From Monosporascus cannonballus (taxonomy: Eukaryota > Ascomycota > Sordariomycetes > Xylariales): 64,000 bases of DNA. The DNA lies in NCBI GenBank assembly GCA_004154925.1, contig QJNS01000010.1, forward strand, positions 1 to 64,000, given 5' to 3'. A program made the position numbers and the translations under genes. Positions 11,468-23,459 of the stretch are shown one piece after another. The notes beneath the pieces were generated by a model that was not told the origin of the DNA, made no database searches, and saw only the letters and a list, made by a program, of their open reading frames with translations. Position 1 is the stretch's first letter; the number at the start of each line of letters is the position of its first letter.

Positions 11468-11914
11468 TTACTTCCCCTGCTCCTTAGCACCCTGGGCCGC
11501 CTGCGCCTTCCCCATCCATGTCACCATAGCCTGGCTGTCCACGAAAGCGTCGAATTCCTTGATCAGCTTCCCATCCTCCGTCAGGGTCAGTTTTTGGATA
11601 TATTCGTTCTTGTACTCCCCAGCAGGTGCCGTCCCCTTGGCGTTGAGATAGTAGACAACCTTGCGCTGGGTCTCGTCAACCACCATATCAACCTCTGTAG
11701 CGCTGTACGTGTCCAACAGGGTGAAGGCCCATGACTGGAAGGCTGCGTATTCCTCGCAGTTCCGATCCGGGGCCTGGAGCGAAGATGGGAACGAGCGGGC
11801 GACAAAGTCGGGAGCGGCAAAGGAAGTGATGCCGGCCTCACCGGTGGCGTTCCGGTCGTTGTGGGCTTTGATCCACTGCTTCGCAGTGGCAATCATATTC
11901 TCTCGCAGAGACAT
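11468..11914 (-). CDS. SnoaL-like (NTF2-fold) protein
   Basis: An intact single-exon gene of 148 residues, the normal size for a stand-alone SnoaL/NTF2-like protein. Members have a cone-shaped alpha-beta barrel with a hydrophobic pocket; in fungal clusters they often act as small cyclases, isomerases or dehydratases. The N-terminal helix (AKQWIKAHNDRN), the AAPDFVARSFP segment, the central LLDTYSATEVDMVVDE and the KVVYYLNAKGTAPAGEYKNE strand pair fit the fold, with a charged tail. There are no stops or RIP-like breaks, unlike the two genes to its left. The TATATA-containing region near 12080 may be its promoter. Catalytic residues cannot be assigned by eye. Confidence 0.75.
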   Translation of the reverse strand: MSLRENMIATAKQWIKAHNDRNATGEAGITSFAAPDFVARSFPSSLQAPDRNCEEYAAFQSWAFTLLDTYSATEVDMVVDETQRKVVYYLNAKGTAPAGEYKNEYIQKLTLTEDGKLIKEFDAFVDSQAMVTWMGKAQAAQGAKEQGK

Positions 11915-12625
11915 TGCGGTATAAGGGAGTTATAGACTTGACTACTGAGGGGAGGATGGAAATGGAGGCGTAGTAGGGATGCCTGGGCTGTATTGTGTTG
12001 CTTTGAGCTGTGTGGTAATAGGGGTTCCAAGTTCTGAGGTGGGAGGGTGATGGATAATGACAATAGGAGCTCGGTAGGCTTATATATAGAAAATTGCGAA
12101 CCCCTCAGCCGCCCCGTTGGCACAGTGCATGTAAAATTTATAAGGCAACCAAGCAAGGAGACGGTGACCTACCATGCAACCTCAGGCTGAATCCTATTAA
12201 TATACTACCCATGCCCCAGAAGTACTAACAGAACTTGGCACATGTAAGGGGCCAAAAAGGGGGGTAAGTTTACATAATTAATGTTAACAACATATATAAT
12301 TAACTTAAATATATTTTCTGTATATGCATTATATGTAATTCATAAGTATATTTAATTCAGGCAGTAACTTTTTGTTAATTAAGTAACACTGAGCCATTCC
12401 TAAAGTACTTAGCTACGTAACGAATGCCTGCTGCTTGTTGTTGGAATGCTATGCTGCATCAGAAAGATGTTTCCAAGTAATAGGTATGTAGAGAGATAAC
12501 AGCTTAACTATTTCATGCATGTCTTTGAAGCACAGCCACAAACTAGACTCCTTTCGACCACAATACGCCATGTCCGAAGTGCATAAGCCCCTGCTAAGCG
12601 AACTAACTTACCCCTTCGGTGGCAT
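11915..12625. other. Upstream spacer grading into AT-rich sequence
   Basis: The 5' flank of the SnoaL-like gene, with a pyrimidine-rich leader near 11980-12060 and TATATATA near 12080. From about 12270 it becomes AT-rich. No gene is supported. The last bases, ATACGACG (12626-12633), are the probable left target duplication of the large element. Confidence 0.5.
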
Positions 12626-12633
12626 ATACGACG

Positions 12634-12800
12634 TAGGGCGAGGGAATACCCACCCATGCACTTTTACCCACGGACCCGTGGGGTGAGCAGCGCGGAATTC
12701 CCACGGGTCACCCATGGGAATTCCACATTATCTATCGGATACCCGTAAGAGTTTTTCCAAACATAAAAATACTTACGGGTCACCCATAAAAATTTTAATA
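12634..12800 (+). repeat. Left terminal inverted repeat and subterminal repeats
   Basis: TAGGGCGAGGGAAT is followed by several copies and partial inverted copies of an ACCCACGGGTCACCC-type motif (near 12665, 12700 and 12773). This GC-rich start contrasts with the AT-rich interior. Clustered subterminal repeats are typical transposase-binding regions in hAT elements. Confidence 0.65.
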
Positions 12801-12865
12801 TTCGTATAAATACCTAACTTAACTTAAAACTTAAAATGCATATTAAACAAATTAAATAATATTAC

Positions 12866-12954
12866 TGAAATAATTTAAAATAATCCTTTTATTAATATTA
12901 TGGTTAAACAATATTAAATAACGTATTACCAATAAAATAATTTGAAATAATTAC
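12866..12954 (+). repeat. Two copies of the paired 11-bp motif near the left end
   Basis: TGAAATAATT-TAAAATAATCC lies at 12866-12886 and TAAAATAATT-TGAAATAATTAC at 12933-12954. These are subterminal occurrences of the motif otherwise seen in introns. Neither has clear splice sites around it. Confidence 0.6.
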
Positions 12955-13029
12955 GCCGTTATATTTATATAATAAATACTGAAAATTTTTTTACGTCGAA
13001 GCTAATAAATTAACATTATAAAAGCATTT

Positions 13030-13760
13030 AACTTTGCCTTATTTTTATTCTTTTTATTTACCGGCTTTATCTAAGTTAAACTTAATACCCGCAATATTAA
13101 AAACGGCAAAAAGATATTCGATACGAGTAGAACTAAAAGTATTAATTTTTTCGTAAAAAGGTTATCTAGTAAATTTTTAAATACAACAAATAACCTTTCG
13201 AATAGTTTATAAATTTACTTATCCCACTAATTGCTATTATTTTCGCATAAAAACGTCCAATTATGTTTAAGAGCGGTTTATCGTATATTTCCTAACCCAT
13301 AATTTCGCGTAATATGCTAAATACAGGCGGTAAGCTATTTCGTAATAAGCGTACGTTTAATATTATAACAGGCAAAACGATACCTCGATACGTTATAGAG
13401 AAATACCGAATAAAAAACTCCTTGTTTAAAACGTAACGATTAACAAAACCGATGGTTTTAGGTAGAAAAACGCCAAAAAGTTTACCGTATACCCGGTACG
13501 CATTAATACGGGTCTTAAAAAAGTTAAATTATTTTATAATTATTTTATTAGTAAAAAAATTTACTGATTTATTACGTTAAGTTTAAGCGCAGTTAATTGC
13601 AGTAATTTTCGTTTTTAGTATACGATTTAACTTAATTTGGCGCCGTAAAAACCAGTAACAAAATTGGGTTTTTTTTCCTGTATGGCTAGGCGCGGGAATT
13701 TCTTTTTCCATTTTGGGATATCGCGGAAATCGTATCGGCTAAGATAATATAAAAACCGGA
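13030..13760 (-). pseudogene. Unrecognised decayed reading frame with an intron
   Basis: On the minus strand this reads as protein with a few RIP-type stops: FFKTRINAYRVYGKLFGVFL, then FVNRYVLNKEFFIRYF and TYRGIVLPVIILNVRLLRN, ending near ISGISKFINYSKGYLLYL. An upstream exon near 13600-13730 reads EIPAPSHTGKKTQFCYWFLR. Between them is a well-formed intron (13514-13564). I do not recognise the family. Good codon content and conserved splicing suggest a real ancestral gene, probably element cargo. Confidence 0.5.
13514..13564 (-). other. Predicted intron carrying the paired 11-bp motif
   Basis: Minus-strand GTAAAT...TTTAAG, 51 bases, joining the two exon-like segments of the decayed frame. It contains TAAAATAATTA-TAAAATAATTT (13527-13548), a RIP-altered copy of the motif found in other introns of the block. 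Confidence 0.55.
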
Positions 13761-13764
13761 ATTC

Positions 13765-15640
13765 GTTAAAAGTAAAAGATATTTAAGGAAAACGTTAAAG
13801 ATTAACCTTATAACTAATATATTCCTATAAACAAAAACGCCTAATTTCTAATAAGTAACTGTGATGATAATAATATTAATACAATTTATAAAATAGCTAA
13901 CTTAAAATAATAAATTAGCTTATTTGCCAAATATAAAAAGAATTAAAATGTTATTAAAAGATTAATAAACAAAATAATTATATAATAATTAATATTTATA
14001 AAACGAAAAATAAAAAGTATTTTATTGGCAGTTTCGGCCTTAATAGCGATATTTAAATTATTTACGTTTATAAGTATTTGCTATAAAAAATATAATATTT
14101 AGGCGTACGCAAAATTACAGCAAAATATGCGTACTATACTTAATAATATAATTTGCAATTTTATATCGGTCGATAAATAGGATTTCGGTTATTAGATTAA
14201 TTTTAACCTTATATAAGAGAATATCCGGTAAAAATTCGTTATTTGCAAACAGTTAAACGTTACGATAAATAAGCAGTAAATATTAAAATTATATTAATAT
14301 GTAAAGTAATTAGAAAATAATTAATTAATAACAAAAAGAATTACCTGATATATTATAATTTTATATTTACTAATTCTATATACTTTAGGGCCGCTCTATA
14401 AAAATATTGAATATTATAACTTGTTAATATACATATTTTTATTTTTTTAAGTAAAATATACCTAACGGATCATTATATAAACATGCTTAATTACATCTTG
14501 GTTTGGTTTTTCTAGCAAATTAAATATAATATTTTCCAATAATTATAATATATTTTAGTAACGTATATTATCCGCATTTTTATCTTTAACGTAATATGCT
14601 TTATTAATATTATTATCGGTATTGCTATAATCGGAATTGTCGTTATCCGAATTAATAATATTATTTTTCGTAACTACCTATTTAATTTCGACCTATTAAG
14701 GATATTTTCCTTATGCGCGGTTAATTTTGTTAACATTAAATTAAAATAATCGTAAAATAATGCGTATTATTAATCGCTTATTTGATACGAAACGATTTAT
14801 ATTTGCGATTTTATTTCCGTAAGGCTTATACGAGGATTTTATATTATTTAATTTGCAAATTTACGTTTAACAATTTGTTTAACATTATGTCGAACTTTTT
14901 TAATATTATACTCGGCCGGTAAAAGTTTTATAAGGCGTTTACGAGCTTTTTTTATAAGGGTTTTAAGATGTAATTTATCGTTTTTACGACGTTTCCGTTT
15001 TGATACTATAATTGCGAACTGGTTAAAAAAATCGAAAAAAAATTATTTTATAATTATTTTAAGCGGTATGTAATCGCATGTAATAAAAACGAAACTTTGC
15101 ATAATTTAATATAATTATACTTAATTAGCTTATAAAATTAAAAAGGTAAATAAAAAAGGGTAATATAAAGTTTGAAATAAATAGAAAAATTTGAAATAAG
15201 TACCCAATTTTTATAAATTCATATAATGAGAAAATGGAACTATTTTTTATTTTTTGCATAAATAACGTATATACCTTTAATTAAAGCATAAAATAATTTA
15301 TATATCAAATACTTATTAAACTAACGAAGTTATAAACAAAATTATAAAATAATCAGAACTTAATTTTAATATATTAAAATATTGCTTAAATAATTAATAT
15401 TTCAAGAAATTAGTGATTGTATATAATTAAATATATAAAAAATTATTTATTATCTTTTTAAAATGTATAAAGACATTATATTAAAATAATATTTTATAAG
15501 TACGAAAATAAAAATCGGAAATAAATTTATTGATTTAAGATAATAAAAACCTAAACAAATAATATTATAATCGAAAATCGATATTATAATTAAATAGAAA
15601 AATATTTATAGATTTAATGTATATTTAATCGTTTAACGTT
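13765..15640. other. AT-rich RIP-decayed sequence, no gene assigned
   Basis: Very AT-rich with many TpA steps. Motif pairs lie at 14742-14763 and 15040-15061. Minus-strand splice-like flanks exist at both, but reading frames on either side are too broken to call. Confidence 0.45.
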
Positions 15641-16410
15641 ATTTTATTTATTATTATTTCGTTTAAAGCTTTTTAAATATAATAATTTCGTATTCCGTTT
15701 ATATCTTTTTTTCGATTTCGTATATTTGCACTTACGGTTTTTTTACGCCCTTTTTTGCGCCTTCTTTAACATCCCCTTCCAGATTTTGTTACTAAACTTC
15801 TTACCGTTCGGCATATCAAAACAATTTATTTTCTGTTTCTCTTTTTCGTTGCGTTTAACAATAACGGCAGCGGCAGCGGCAAATGTCATTCGGACGGTTT
15901 TTTCTTTTCGGCTTTAATGCGATAAACTATTTTCTATTTTAAGTTCTAATTGCAGTTTAAATATATTAACTCAGGTTATTTAAAAGCATTAATTATCGAA
16001 TACATTATTTTTTATACCTTTTTTAGTTTATGTATTGTTACAGTCGGAATATAAATATTTTAATATAAACAAAGTTGCCAGAAAATATAAATATGTTTTA
16101 CTTAAAATGTTTTCCGCCGACAATATATTGCATAACGATTATTATTTTAGAACAAAATAACTAGAAAATATTCTGCAATTTTTTGTAACGCTTTTAAAAC
16201 ATTTAATTAAATTAATATAGGCTTTTTAAATCCGCTTACAAAAATATCGCAAATAATTCGTCGGAACGATAATCGGCTGATAATTAAATTCGTACTTTTT
16301 TAATATTTCCAGATTTTTCGTAACGAACCACCTAAATAAAATTAATGAAATAATTATAAAATAATACGGCGTTATACTTACGTTAAGGTTTAGGCTTTTT
16401 ATAACCAATC
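15640..16410 (-). pseudogene. Unrecognised decayed minus-strand frame(s)
   Basis: The minus strand reads FVTKNLEILKKYEFNYQPII and YLRYFCKR around 16240-16330 after an intron at 16332-16381. Lower down (15930-15700) is a lysine-rich stretch including MPNGKKFSNKIWKGMLKKA. It may be one gene or two. No family is recognised. The plus-strand open frame at 15726-15917 is its shadow. Confidence 0.35.
16332..16381 (-). other. Predicted intron carrying the paired 11-bp motif
   Basis: A textbook minus-strand intron, GTAAGTATAAC...TTTATTTAG, 50 bases, with the motif pair TGAAATAATTA-TAAAATAATAC (plus-strand orientation) at 16346-16367. The open frame reads through in phase with no stop, so either reading is possible, but the splice sites are near-consensus. 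Confidence 0.6.
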
Positions 16411-17745
16411 TGTTTTATAAGGTTTTATTAGACGGAAATTTTTAATTTTAGTTGTATTATATTATCCAAAAACCTTTTGATATATTTGGTTCTTAGACCA
16501 GCCGACATCTTAGGCTAACTAGGATATACAGAAAGTAATGGTTTTCGTTAAGTAAGTTTATAACTAACGGATTACAAGATCGAAGAGAGGTCGATAATAT
16601 ACCTATTAACATTCCGATTAATCTAATCTGATTCGTTTTCCGCATTATTATAAACGTACGAACGATAACTAAGATCTAGTAATTCCTAAATTACATTAAT
16701 ACGTTAACGTAGCGTTTAAGAAAACGTACAAGGGTTTTTATATTAATTAAAATAAAGGTTATATAAATAAATTTAAGTATATTAAATATTATTAAAAAAG
16801 GAAGATATTTTAACGGACCACGTACGAAATAAATAATCTTTAAAAATAACGCGTAACTAATAATAGTACGTATTAATGTATACGTACTTTTGGCTTTTTT
16901 TAAATTATTTTATTATTATTTTAACCTTTCTTTACCCGGATTATGTCATTATTCTTTTTAATTCCGTATTACAATTAATCTTTTTATTTTAAATTAATAA
17001 TTATTATTTAAAGTTTTTCAAAATATGGGAATAATATTAGGAAAATAATTTTAATATCGATTCTCATAATAAAAAAATACCCGAAACCCAGGAACGCCTA
17101 TTAGATCCCGCCCTTAATAACGATAATCGCGAAAGTAACAATTTAAAAAACGACGAAGATAAATGTCCTAAAGCATATAATAATAAACCTCGTTAGCAAC
17201 CTAATTAATAACTTAACTAGAAACCTAATCGAGATGTTAGCCGGGATCGTATCAAAAAATCTAACGAATAATTTATTTATCGATTTACATAACAAAAATA
17301 CCGCTATAAGATACTGGATATAGTTGCATCGTCCTTACCTCCATTAAACGTATAGCGAAAAAATCAGGCGGATTTTCCCGTAATTAATAAAACCTATTTC
17401 TAATACCGAGACCGATTTAAAGATGAATGGGTAAAATAATTCCGACAACAGTTCTGGTTCGCGGAATACGTTAATCTGGAAAATAAACGTCAGGTCGAAA
17501 AAGCCTTATCCATGTTTAATAGAATTACCCGTTTTTCGCAATATTGGGATAAATTTATACAGTTTTGTAATCGGCATACTGGTAAGCCGAAATATAAGTA
17601 CCGGCGTTATTATTTGATTTACCCAAAGTTCCTTCGAAATAACGGAATAAATTCGATAAAAAAACATTTGGCCATCAAGTCTTGCAGAAAAAAAATAAAC
17701 CAATCGGGACGGATTATTCGTAATGGTTTATCCGACATAATTATA

Positions 17746-17809
17746 GTATGTAATTAAATATGAAATAATCGTAAAATAATCGGTCGAAATTTTATTACCA
17801 TATTTTTAG
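17746..17809 (+). other. Transposase intron 1 with the paired 11-bp motif
   Basis: GTATGT...TTTTTAG, 64 bases. It contains TGAAATAATCG-TAAAATAATCG at 17761-17782. It begins just downstream of the BED finger exon. Confidence 0.65.
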
Positions 17810-19513
17810 GACCCGATATTAATTGATATCCTTAATATTAATATAATCCTTCTGATTAACCTTTTTGTATTTCAGTATTTACTTACTAAAAGTATATTAA
17901 ACCAGTATTTTCGGGCGTTTATATTATAGCACACCCCGAATTTCAAGCCGCTAGTTATTAAAATATACCTGAATTACGTAAATAAATATGTCGATACTGT
18001 CGTTAAATAAGTAATTAATAATATTTCTACAAAGGCCCATATATCTGTAAATTACGATATATAGATAATACCCCATTTTATATTTGTATTTTAAAAAGTT
18101 ATTATTTATTGAACTAATTACGAATAACGAAAACGTTATTTTCTAGTCGATATTTAAGTATATACGGGCAAAGGATTTAAATCGAACGGCGACAAATTAT
18201 TATATCGGTTAAAAGACTTTGGGTTAGTTAATCGACTCCGCATTATTACTGCCAATAATAAACCTAGCGTTTCCCAGGATTTTATGCGCAAATAGTTACG
18301 TAATAAGTTGGGTAACCAGTTTGTATAATCGAAAAAAATCCGCCATTTTACTTATACGTTATACGCATTACAAAGGGCTTTCTATAATTTTTTCTTTGCT
18401 TGCGGCATAAAGCCAATTATTAAGTTAAAGGATACTTTGGGGATTACGGCCAAAAAAAATTGAACTTTCCTAAATAGGAAAATAATCCGGATAATATATC
18501 TGAAAAAACCATTATCGAATTAATAAATTCCCTTTAAAATAATCATAAAATAATATCGTAAATTAATAGCATAATTGCAGTTTTTTATTACCTGGATTTA
18601 TTTTAACATTAAACAATAAACTTTTTTTCATAAAATTTAATAGGATATAGTTAACAGCAAAATATTACATAATAAATAAGTATTTTAAATAATTCGCGAT
18701 ATATAGCATCGTTAGAATTTACTTACATACTTTTTATTGCGTATTAAAGAATTTTAACCTGCTTTTAAACGTTTTATACAGATTTATCTTATATTACGTA
18801 AGTATAATTACCAATTTCTTCTTAAGGGTCGGCAATTTGTACGTTACTTATCGACATTTCCAAATGTTTTATTTAAATAACGAACAATTTTAGCGCATTT
18901 CGCGAAAATTACCTTAGATATATGATTACTGGCTATAAAAATATGGTTAAACATTTTCAAAAATATCTGTATTATATTAAAGCAAAATATTCTAATTTTT
19001 GCCCTAATAAGCTACTAGAAAAAAAGGAAAAAATAACAAATTAAGCGAAACTTCCGGCTGCAAATAATATAGATCGACCGCTTATGTGGCTACGGCTTTT
19101 GCGAAAAAATACGATATTTGCGATTGGCAAAATCTATAAATATACCGGTAAGCTTTTTAAACATAATTACGAACTAGTTTATTTATCGGTATTACTTTAC
19201 CTTTCATCTTAACGTACGGCTATTACGTTTCGCGATTATTTTAATAGCTAGCAGCAATATTTCAATTTGGATTTTTTAGATAAAAAAATCTATAAAAAAG
19301 CTGTATTATGCCTAAAGCAAACGTACAAGAAATACTAGCATGATTACGATAAAGAAAATATGTCAAGGTCCAACGTACGGTTTCAAACGGCGAATCGGTT
19401 TAACCTTACCGAAATAATGTTATTAAATTCGAACCCTGAAAAAGCGGGTTCAGTTCCACGCCGTACCGACAAATCCTAAGAGAATAATATTAATAAATGT
19501 CTTCGTTACGAAC

Positions 19514-19564
19514 GTAAATTTTTTTATTCCGTTATACGGATTATTTTCTGATTATTTCATACAG
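19514..19564 (+). other. Transposase intron 2 with the paired 11-bp motif, inverted
   Basis: GTAAAT...TTTCATACAG, 51 bases. The motif lies at 19538-19559 in the opposite orientation (GGATTATTTTC-TGATTATTTCA). Confidence 0.6.
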
Positions 19565-20022
19565 ATATAGGTATTAATTAAGATGTTCTGGGATTCTGGC
19601 AAAAAATCAGCAGCTCTTTACTCGGATTCGCGTATTTTGTACGCGATATTTTTTGCATTTAATGTTTCTTCGTATTAATAAAACGTACCTGGAATCTCGT
19701 ACGTTTAAAGTTTACCTTTAACCGTTTTTTTATAAAACTAAAACAGTTTAAGTACTTTCTTATAGTATCATTCTATATTCGACTTCAACCATTGGCGCTT
19801 GAAAATGATATCGTATACGATAAGGACGACATAGAAGGTACGCGCGAAAAATACGAAAAACGTAAGAAAGCGCTTTCCAAAGTATTCGAAATACCATTTA
19901 TCGATATATTAGGGCTGTTACCAGTTACGGATCCAATACCCGATAATTCTGAGGGAGCCCTAAATAAACTAGATGTACCCGGCGAAAATAACGAAAAAAA
20001 AAAAGGTACAAAAAATCCCTAA

Positions 20023-20290
20023 TCCTGGCTGGACTGCTGCCGTAAGCGTATTCCAACATATAGGCGAGGAAATATCTGTCAATCTGGACGATGCTGCTAT
20101 TTACCTCAGCTAGCTCAGGCCTCCCTGGCTCATTTTTCCAATTTCTTCAAAGTCACTCAAGTACCGCTCCACAACGCTAAATATTAACCAATCAAATCCC
20201 AAATCCCCGTAACGAACCAACGAGGCCTAAGTTGTAATTACGTAAAAACGGCTTCGTTTGGTGCATTTGCTTCTTTAAAAAAACAAAAAT
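20023..20290. other. Less AT-rich island after the transposase
   Basis: About 250 bases of near-normal base composition directly after the transposase stop. It may be the untranslated 3' end. No coding signal is seen. Confidence 0.35.
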
Positions 20291-21539
20291 CTGTAACAAC
20301 TTAATAATAAAACGTTTTTTATAGATATATATATATATATATACCGTTATTTTTGTTATGGCTTATTATTAATATTATTTTAATTCTGATTAGGATTTAT
20401 TTGCCATTTCTAAACCCTAACGCGTATAATAGTTGTAGCCCGAGCCCGTTACGTTATTATTCTTTTTTTCAGAATACGATAAATCCGAATTATTTCTGTT
20501 TTATTAGGTTACGCCCTTAGAATAAAATATACGTACGCGTATTTTAAATTTCTAGTATTCACATAAAAAAATTAATATAATATTTAAAAATTTTATTTGT
20601 AATTAGGGTTTTTGCGACGATTTAGGCCGAATTATTAGTTCGATTATTCGGATTAATCGATTAATTAACGTATTTAAAAAAAACGAATACGTAAACGGCT
20701 ATTAGTATACGAAAATTGGCAAGAATTTTTAATTTCTGTTAATTAAGACCCCGTTATATATAGTTATTATAATACATTATACGGAAAGCTTATAATTTTT
20801 GCATAAAGGCCTGAATTCCGCCGTTTGCCGAAAAAGTTATTATTCGAAACTAACATAATTTATACTATTTTAAACGAAAATTAACGCTTTATAAAAGCGC
20901 TTACCTTTAACTGGTTTAAGCTTTTAAATTAAATGGTTATATATTTAAGGAAAAAATAATAATCGTATAATACGAAACGGAAATCGAAACGGTTTCGTAA
21001 TAATAACGATTCGGATATTTTTATATATTCTTTCTTTATAATCCTAATTATTACGATTAAAATAATTTTCAAAATTAATAACAATTATCTGCCTTATTTA
21101 TTAAGCAGGTTTTTATTATTTTCGAGTTTATTATAGGATAATATCGATATATTAAAAGGGCTACGTATTTGCGAAAATTGTTATACGTTAAATAAAAATA
21201 TAATTTAATTAACAAAAAAAGCTAAAATAACCGCATGAATTCCTTTATAATAATATAGTTTTAATTAAAATAAGTTACGTTTTATAACTAGGTATAATAA
21301 GACGATATCGTATTCTGGTACGATAACGTTAATATTTAAAATTATGTTCGTAATATAACGTTTCGATACGATACCGTTATGCGGAATATTATTACCGCCA
21401 TTATTTATTATTATAACAGTATTTTTAAAGGAAAATTGAAATAATTTATATTTTAATCTGATTAATATTATAAAATAAAATAATTTTATAAAACGTTATA
21501 ATAATATTTGATATTGTTTAATATTTTTTGTTAATTCGT

Positions 21540-23300
21540 AATTAATATTACTCGGCTTTTATATCCGGCTTTTGCTAATACGTTTTATAAACGTAATAAA
21601 TAAAGGTTTTCCGGTTTTCTTAAATTAAAGAATATATAGTATAATAAATACCGTTCGATTTCGTTAAATATAATTAACGAAAACGAAGATATTATCGACG
21701 ATACTTATAACGTTTATTAAAAGCTTTTTTAAGAAATATATAAATTTTAAAAAAATAATTTTATTAATGTTTAAAACGCTTTTATTTTATTTATAGAAAT
21801 TAGAAAATAATTCGTTATATTCGGAAAATACAGCTCAGTGAAACTAAAAATATTAATTTATATAATAAGAAACGGTAATTCTTTTTTGTTTTTATCTTAT
21901 TTTATATATAAGCAGATTTTTTACTTATAATTATGCGTATTTATTAGCCCGATAATATAACTGGGACGTATAAAATATAAGTAACCTTAAAAGCGGATCG
22001 TTAGTTTTTAAATAAAATAACGTAATTATATCAAAAATCGCCAAAATTTTACTTTTCCGAATTTTTATTCTTTAAATATATAATATTCGTATATTCGCGT
22101 TATTTTGCAGAAATTATATATCCGATACAAATTACTTACAACAAAAACATTTAATATATATGGAGTTTTTCGGAATACCTCGATCAAAAACTTTTTTTCG
22201 AAAACCGAATTTATCGAATTTATGAAATATATATACTTCCGGTTAATCGTCGCCGAATTTAAATTTATCGCGTATAATATGGTTTTTAAATATCTTGGTC
22301 GTGCCGGATAAATAAAAGAAGTATTACGGGATTCTGATTAGGACGTATTAATAAATAAGGATTTTTTTGACGAAATCTTTTTGTTATTATTTATTAATAA
22401 TACGTTATCTAGTAACATAAATAATTTAACATATAATTCGTAAGTATTTTATTTTTTAATTCGAAAATATAACTTATTTATATTATTTATTAGGCGGCGC
22501 GGTCTTAATTAAAACTTACGAAATAAAACCTTTTTATCGAAAAATTATAAGGCCGAAAATATCTTTAATATAACCAATATTTCATAAGGCGATAACTTTT
22601 TTAACCTTATTAAAAATAATAACTAACTGTCGATCGATACCGTTTTTGTCGATAAAGGATTATGAAATTATTACCGATTCTTTTAAAAAAACTTAAATTT
22701 ATTTATATTTTTTACATATTATATAATATAGCGATATTAGTTATATTAGGTGGATAATACCAATATTATTATCTTTATAAAGCCGGTTAATTTAATTACG
22801 ATTAAAAAATATTTTATTTTGACCAGATATTACGTTATGCAGTATTAAATTAAGTCCTTATTAATTCGATTTTAATATTAAATTTGGTTCTGATAAAATT
22901 TAAGGAAAAAATATAAAAGGTCTTTAATCGAAAAGACGAATATTATAATTTATAGTTTGTTAATAAATTTCGCTGGTCGAAAAATAATATATATAATATT
23001 GATATTATTTTTTTTCCGAAGTTCGTTTTTAATTAAATACCGTATATCCTTATAATGCGAATTTTATGCTCGTTATATTTCTTTCCGAAATAAGCGTTAC
23101 GTTATTCGAGATTTTCGTAAGGAAATTCTTAAACGCGTTTATTTTTTGTTTCGAAATTTCTAGTTTATTAAAAAATATGTATTTCGGATTAAAAAGAATA
23201 ATTAAAAATCAGAAAATATTCTCGTTACGAGCCGTAAAATTATGGAAATTAAGCTTATTAATTTTAATAATATCGTACTTATTATTAATAACGTAAATAA
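21540..23300 (+). pseudogene. Unrecognised multi-exon gene, RIP-decayed
   Basis: A long plus-strand frame punctuated by RIP-type stops. Segments include ENEDIIDDTYNVY, KNFFSKTEFIEFMKYIYFRL followed by VAEFKFIAYNMVFKYLGRAG (22190-22310), INKDFFDEIFLLLFINNTLS and, after an intron, FLSKNYKAENIFNITNIS and LSIDTVFVDKGL. The intron at 22440-22493 is GTAAGT...TTATTAG. An acceptor-like TTTTGCAG lies at about 22110. The frame may continue to about 23300. I do not recognise the family. It is probably element cargo rather than a second transposase. Confidence 0.5.
22440..22493 (+). other. Predicted intron without the paired motif
   Basis: GTAAGTATTT...TTTATTAG, 54 bases, between two exon-like segments. 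It has consensus splice sites but no clear copy of the paired 11-bp motif. The motif is therefore common but not universal in this block's introns. Confidence 0.6.
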
Positions 23301-23459
23301 GCTTAAATAGATAAATACGGTAAAGAACAAAAATTAACTTATAAATAGCCTTAATATAGTTATCCGAAAAGCTTTTAATACTAAATTCGCTAAAGATAAT
23401 TTGGCTTAGGATAGCCGTAATATTTCGTATGCGGAAAAAAGTTATAATCCTATGGTACA

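Larger units (their letters stand above)
17040..20022 (+). pseudogene. hAT-type transposase, RIP-decayed
   Basis: A plus-strand transposase relic. A BED-type zinc finger lies at about 17580-17690: PKYKYRRYYLIYPKF then GINSIKKHLAIKSCRKK, where tyrosines replace the expected cysteines (TGT to TAT). Intron 1 follows at 17746-17809. The middle has an RNase-H-like zone with LKDFGLVNRLRIITANNKPS and RHFTYTLYALQRAFYNFFF near 18200-18400. Intron 2 is at 19514-19564. An ARDIFCI...ERTW-like hAT dimerisation segment near 19630-19700 comes next, then an acidic and lysine-rich tail ending at 20022. Stops are spread throughout, so it is inactive. In family terms this enzyme would cut at the terminal inverted repeats and leave 8-bp duplications, which is what the block ends show. 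Confidence 0.62.
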
